From: CAZGQY01 sp964528035
GTDB lineage: Bacteria; Pseudomonadota; Gammaproteobacteria; Methylococcales; UBA1147
NCBI GenBank assembly: GCA_964528035.1
Contig: CAZGQY010000011.1
Location: forward strand, 1 to 45,754
Length of the DNA stretch: 45,754 bases
Reading direction: 5' to 3'
In this document: in pieces, positions 44,873 to 45,754 of the stretch
How positions within the stretch are numbered: the first letter of the stretch is position 1
How the letters are laid out: each line of letters opens with the position of its first letter
Notes under the pieces: generated by a model
Database searches by the model: none
Told to the model about the DNA's origin: nothing
Seen by the model: the letters and a program-made list of their open reading frames with translations, nothing else
Position numbers and translations under genes: made by a program

Positions 44873-45622
44873 GTGACTTATATTTACGCGCATCGGGGCG
44901 CCAGTTCTGAAGTATTGGAAAATACAGCCAGTGCGTTTAACAGAGCAGTAGAGTATTCAATCGACGGAATCGAAACGGATGTTCAATTGACTAAGGATGG
45001 AGTTGCGGTACTTTGGCACGACCGCTATCTGCAAAAACTTGGTTTTCAAGATCTTAGAGTTGGTGATGTTGAGGCAGACTGGTTGCAACAAATTGATCTG
45101 GCTGACTGTTCGAGTACCGTCAAAAAAGGCGAGCGTCTTCTCAGCCTGCAACAGTTTACAGAGGCTTTCCGTGATAAATGCCGATTGTTATTAGAAATTA
45201 AAAACAGGGATTGGGATCGATTGAGCGGGCGTCATCAAATTAACGTTCAAAAATGTCTACAGCAGCAAAAAGCGGCTGCAAATACCGGATTTGATGATGG
45301 ATTTATAATCTCTTCATTTGATCTCGATAGTTTGGTTTATGCTCATGGTAAAGACACCGGGCAAGCACTAATATTGAATTTGGACACTGGGTTTTCGATT
45401 GCTGAAATTGACAGTAGTTTGGGGCAACAGAAGTTTCTTTATGGCTATTGCCTGCCGATTGATGATTTGGATGAAGCGCTCACCAATAAACTGAAGGACA
45501 GCGGTAAAAACATTACGGTGTACACTTGTAATACCCGCGAACAAATTATCAAGGCACTTCGTCTGCAAGTTGATATATTGATTTCCGATTATCCAGGGGT
45601 GGCGGTTGAGCTTCGTGAATGA
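44873..45622 (+). CDS. Glycerophosphodiester phosphodiesterase (GDPD family, UgpQ-like)
   Basis: GDPD enzymes hydrolyse deacylated phospholipids to glycerol 3-phosphate and an alcohol. The TIM-barrel signature is clear: YIYAHRGASSEVLENT with the catalytic His and metal-binding Glu, then GIETDVQLTKDGVAVLWHD with the second Glu/Asp and His, and LLLEIKNR further on. The frame is open from 44777, but the GTG at 44873 gives the family N-terminus and has a GGGAG site 9 nt upstream; this yields 249 residues. No signal peptide is seen, so it is probably cytoplasmic. It follows yqaA by about 110 bp. Confidence 0.9.
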   Translation: MTYIYAHRGASSEVLENTASAFNRAVEYSIDGIETDVQLTKDGVAVLWHDRYLQKLGFQDLRVGDVEADWLQQIDLADCSSTVKKGERLLSLQQFTEAFRDKCRLLLEIKNRDWDRLSGRHQINVQKCLQQQKAAANTGFDDGFIISSFDLDSLVYAHGKDTGQALILNLDTGFSIAEIDSSLGQQKFLYGYCLPIDDLDEALTNKLKDSGKNITVYTCNTREQIIKALRLQVDILISDYPGVAVELRE

Positions 45623-45707
45623 TCGTTGCAAATCCCAATGTTTCGGTTTAGGAGCGAGGTTTTAATAATATGCGAAAGAATGACGCAGATTATTGGTTTT
45701 CTTCAAG

Positions 45708-45750
45708 GCGTAGCAACAGGCGCATAGCCGGGCTACGCAACTGTTGCTAC
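45708..45750. repeat. Large imperfect inverted repeat near the window end
   Basis: GTAGCAACAG (45710-45719) and CTGTTGCTAC (45741-45750) are perfectly complementary, and the DNA between them can form an inner stem, GCATAGC with GCTACGC, with one mismatch. GCGTAGC at the left edge can also pair with GCTACGC, so two folds compete. It could be a REP-like element or a terminator whose T-tract lies beyond the window. Confidence 0.7.
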
Positions 45751-45754
45751 AACG

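Noticed and set aside
45708..45754. attC-like integron recombination site at the window end.
   Set aside because: The RYYYAAC and GTTRRRY core sites are not present in the required arrangement, and there is no integrase or cassette array.

Overview
The window looks like chromosomal DNA of a free-living, probably aquatic gammaproteobacterium. It carries a bamA-skp-fabZ-lpxA-rnhB-dnaE block and a pyrG-kdsA-eno-ftsB-ispD-ispF-truD ... surE-pcm block, which are the two halves of a well-known gammaproteobacterial gene neighbourhood. By eye the DNA is of moderate GC content (not computed). I cannot name the species. No rRNA, tRNA or CRISPR array was seen.

Region 1 (1-13.6 kb) is the edge of an exopolysaccharide locus of the exosortase (XrtA/PEP-CTERM) type. 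It holds an NTP_transf_5-type nucleotidyltransferase, a leftward run of four genes (nucleotide-sugar dehydrogenase, nucleotide-sugar 4-epimerase, mobB, moeA), and a rightward run of a priming sugar transferase plus PrsK histidine kinase, PrsR sigma54 activator and PrsT TPR protein. The first run would make uronic-acid-type nucleotide sugars, the sugar transferase would start the chain on undecaprenyl phosphate, and PrsK/PrsR would control the locus.

Region 2 (13.6-23.4 kb) is envelope and replication housekeeping: bamA, skp, fabZ, lpxA, rnhB, dnaE. lpxD (usually between skp and fabZ) and lpxB (usually between lpxA and rnhB) are absent from their usual places, as are the usual upstream neighbours of bamA.

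Region 3 (23.4-30.7 kb) sits where accA and tilS are often found. It holds a membrane-anchored HIRAN-like protein, a leftward hlyB-hlyD type I secretion pair without substrate or outer-membrane partner, a DUF4124 protein, and a coupled methyltransferase/phosphoesterase pair. The two rightward small genes flanking the secretion pair have clearly related upstream regions, with a 56-bp core at exactly the same distance from both start codons.

Region 4 (30.7-45.8 kb) is pyrG-kdsA-eno-ftsB-ispD-ispF-truD, then an insertion between truD and surE (uppP, a small exported protein, and a large PhnD-like/PAS/GGDEF/EAL c-di-GMP protein), then surE-pcm-yqaA and a glycerophosphodiester phosphodiesterase. 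The 3' end of the c-di-GMP gene is tandemly duplicated as a 425-bp unit, followed by a decayed VapC (PIN) toxin fragment. A 12-bp motif (GGGGTCAGGTCT or its complement) occurs both here and beside a gene remnant upstream of bamA, suggesting scars of a mobile or REP-type element. A strong hairpin closes the window.
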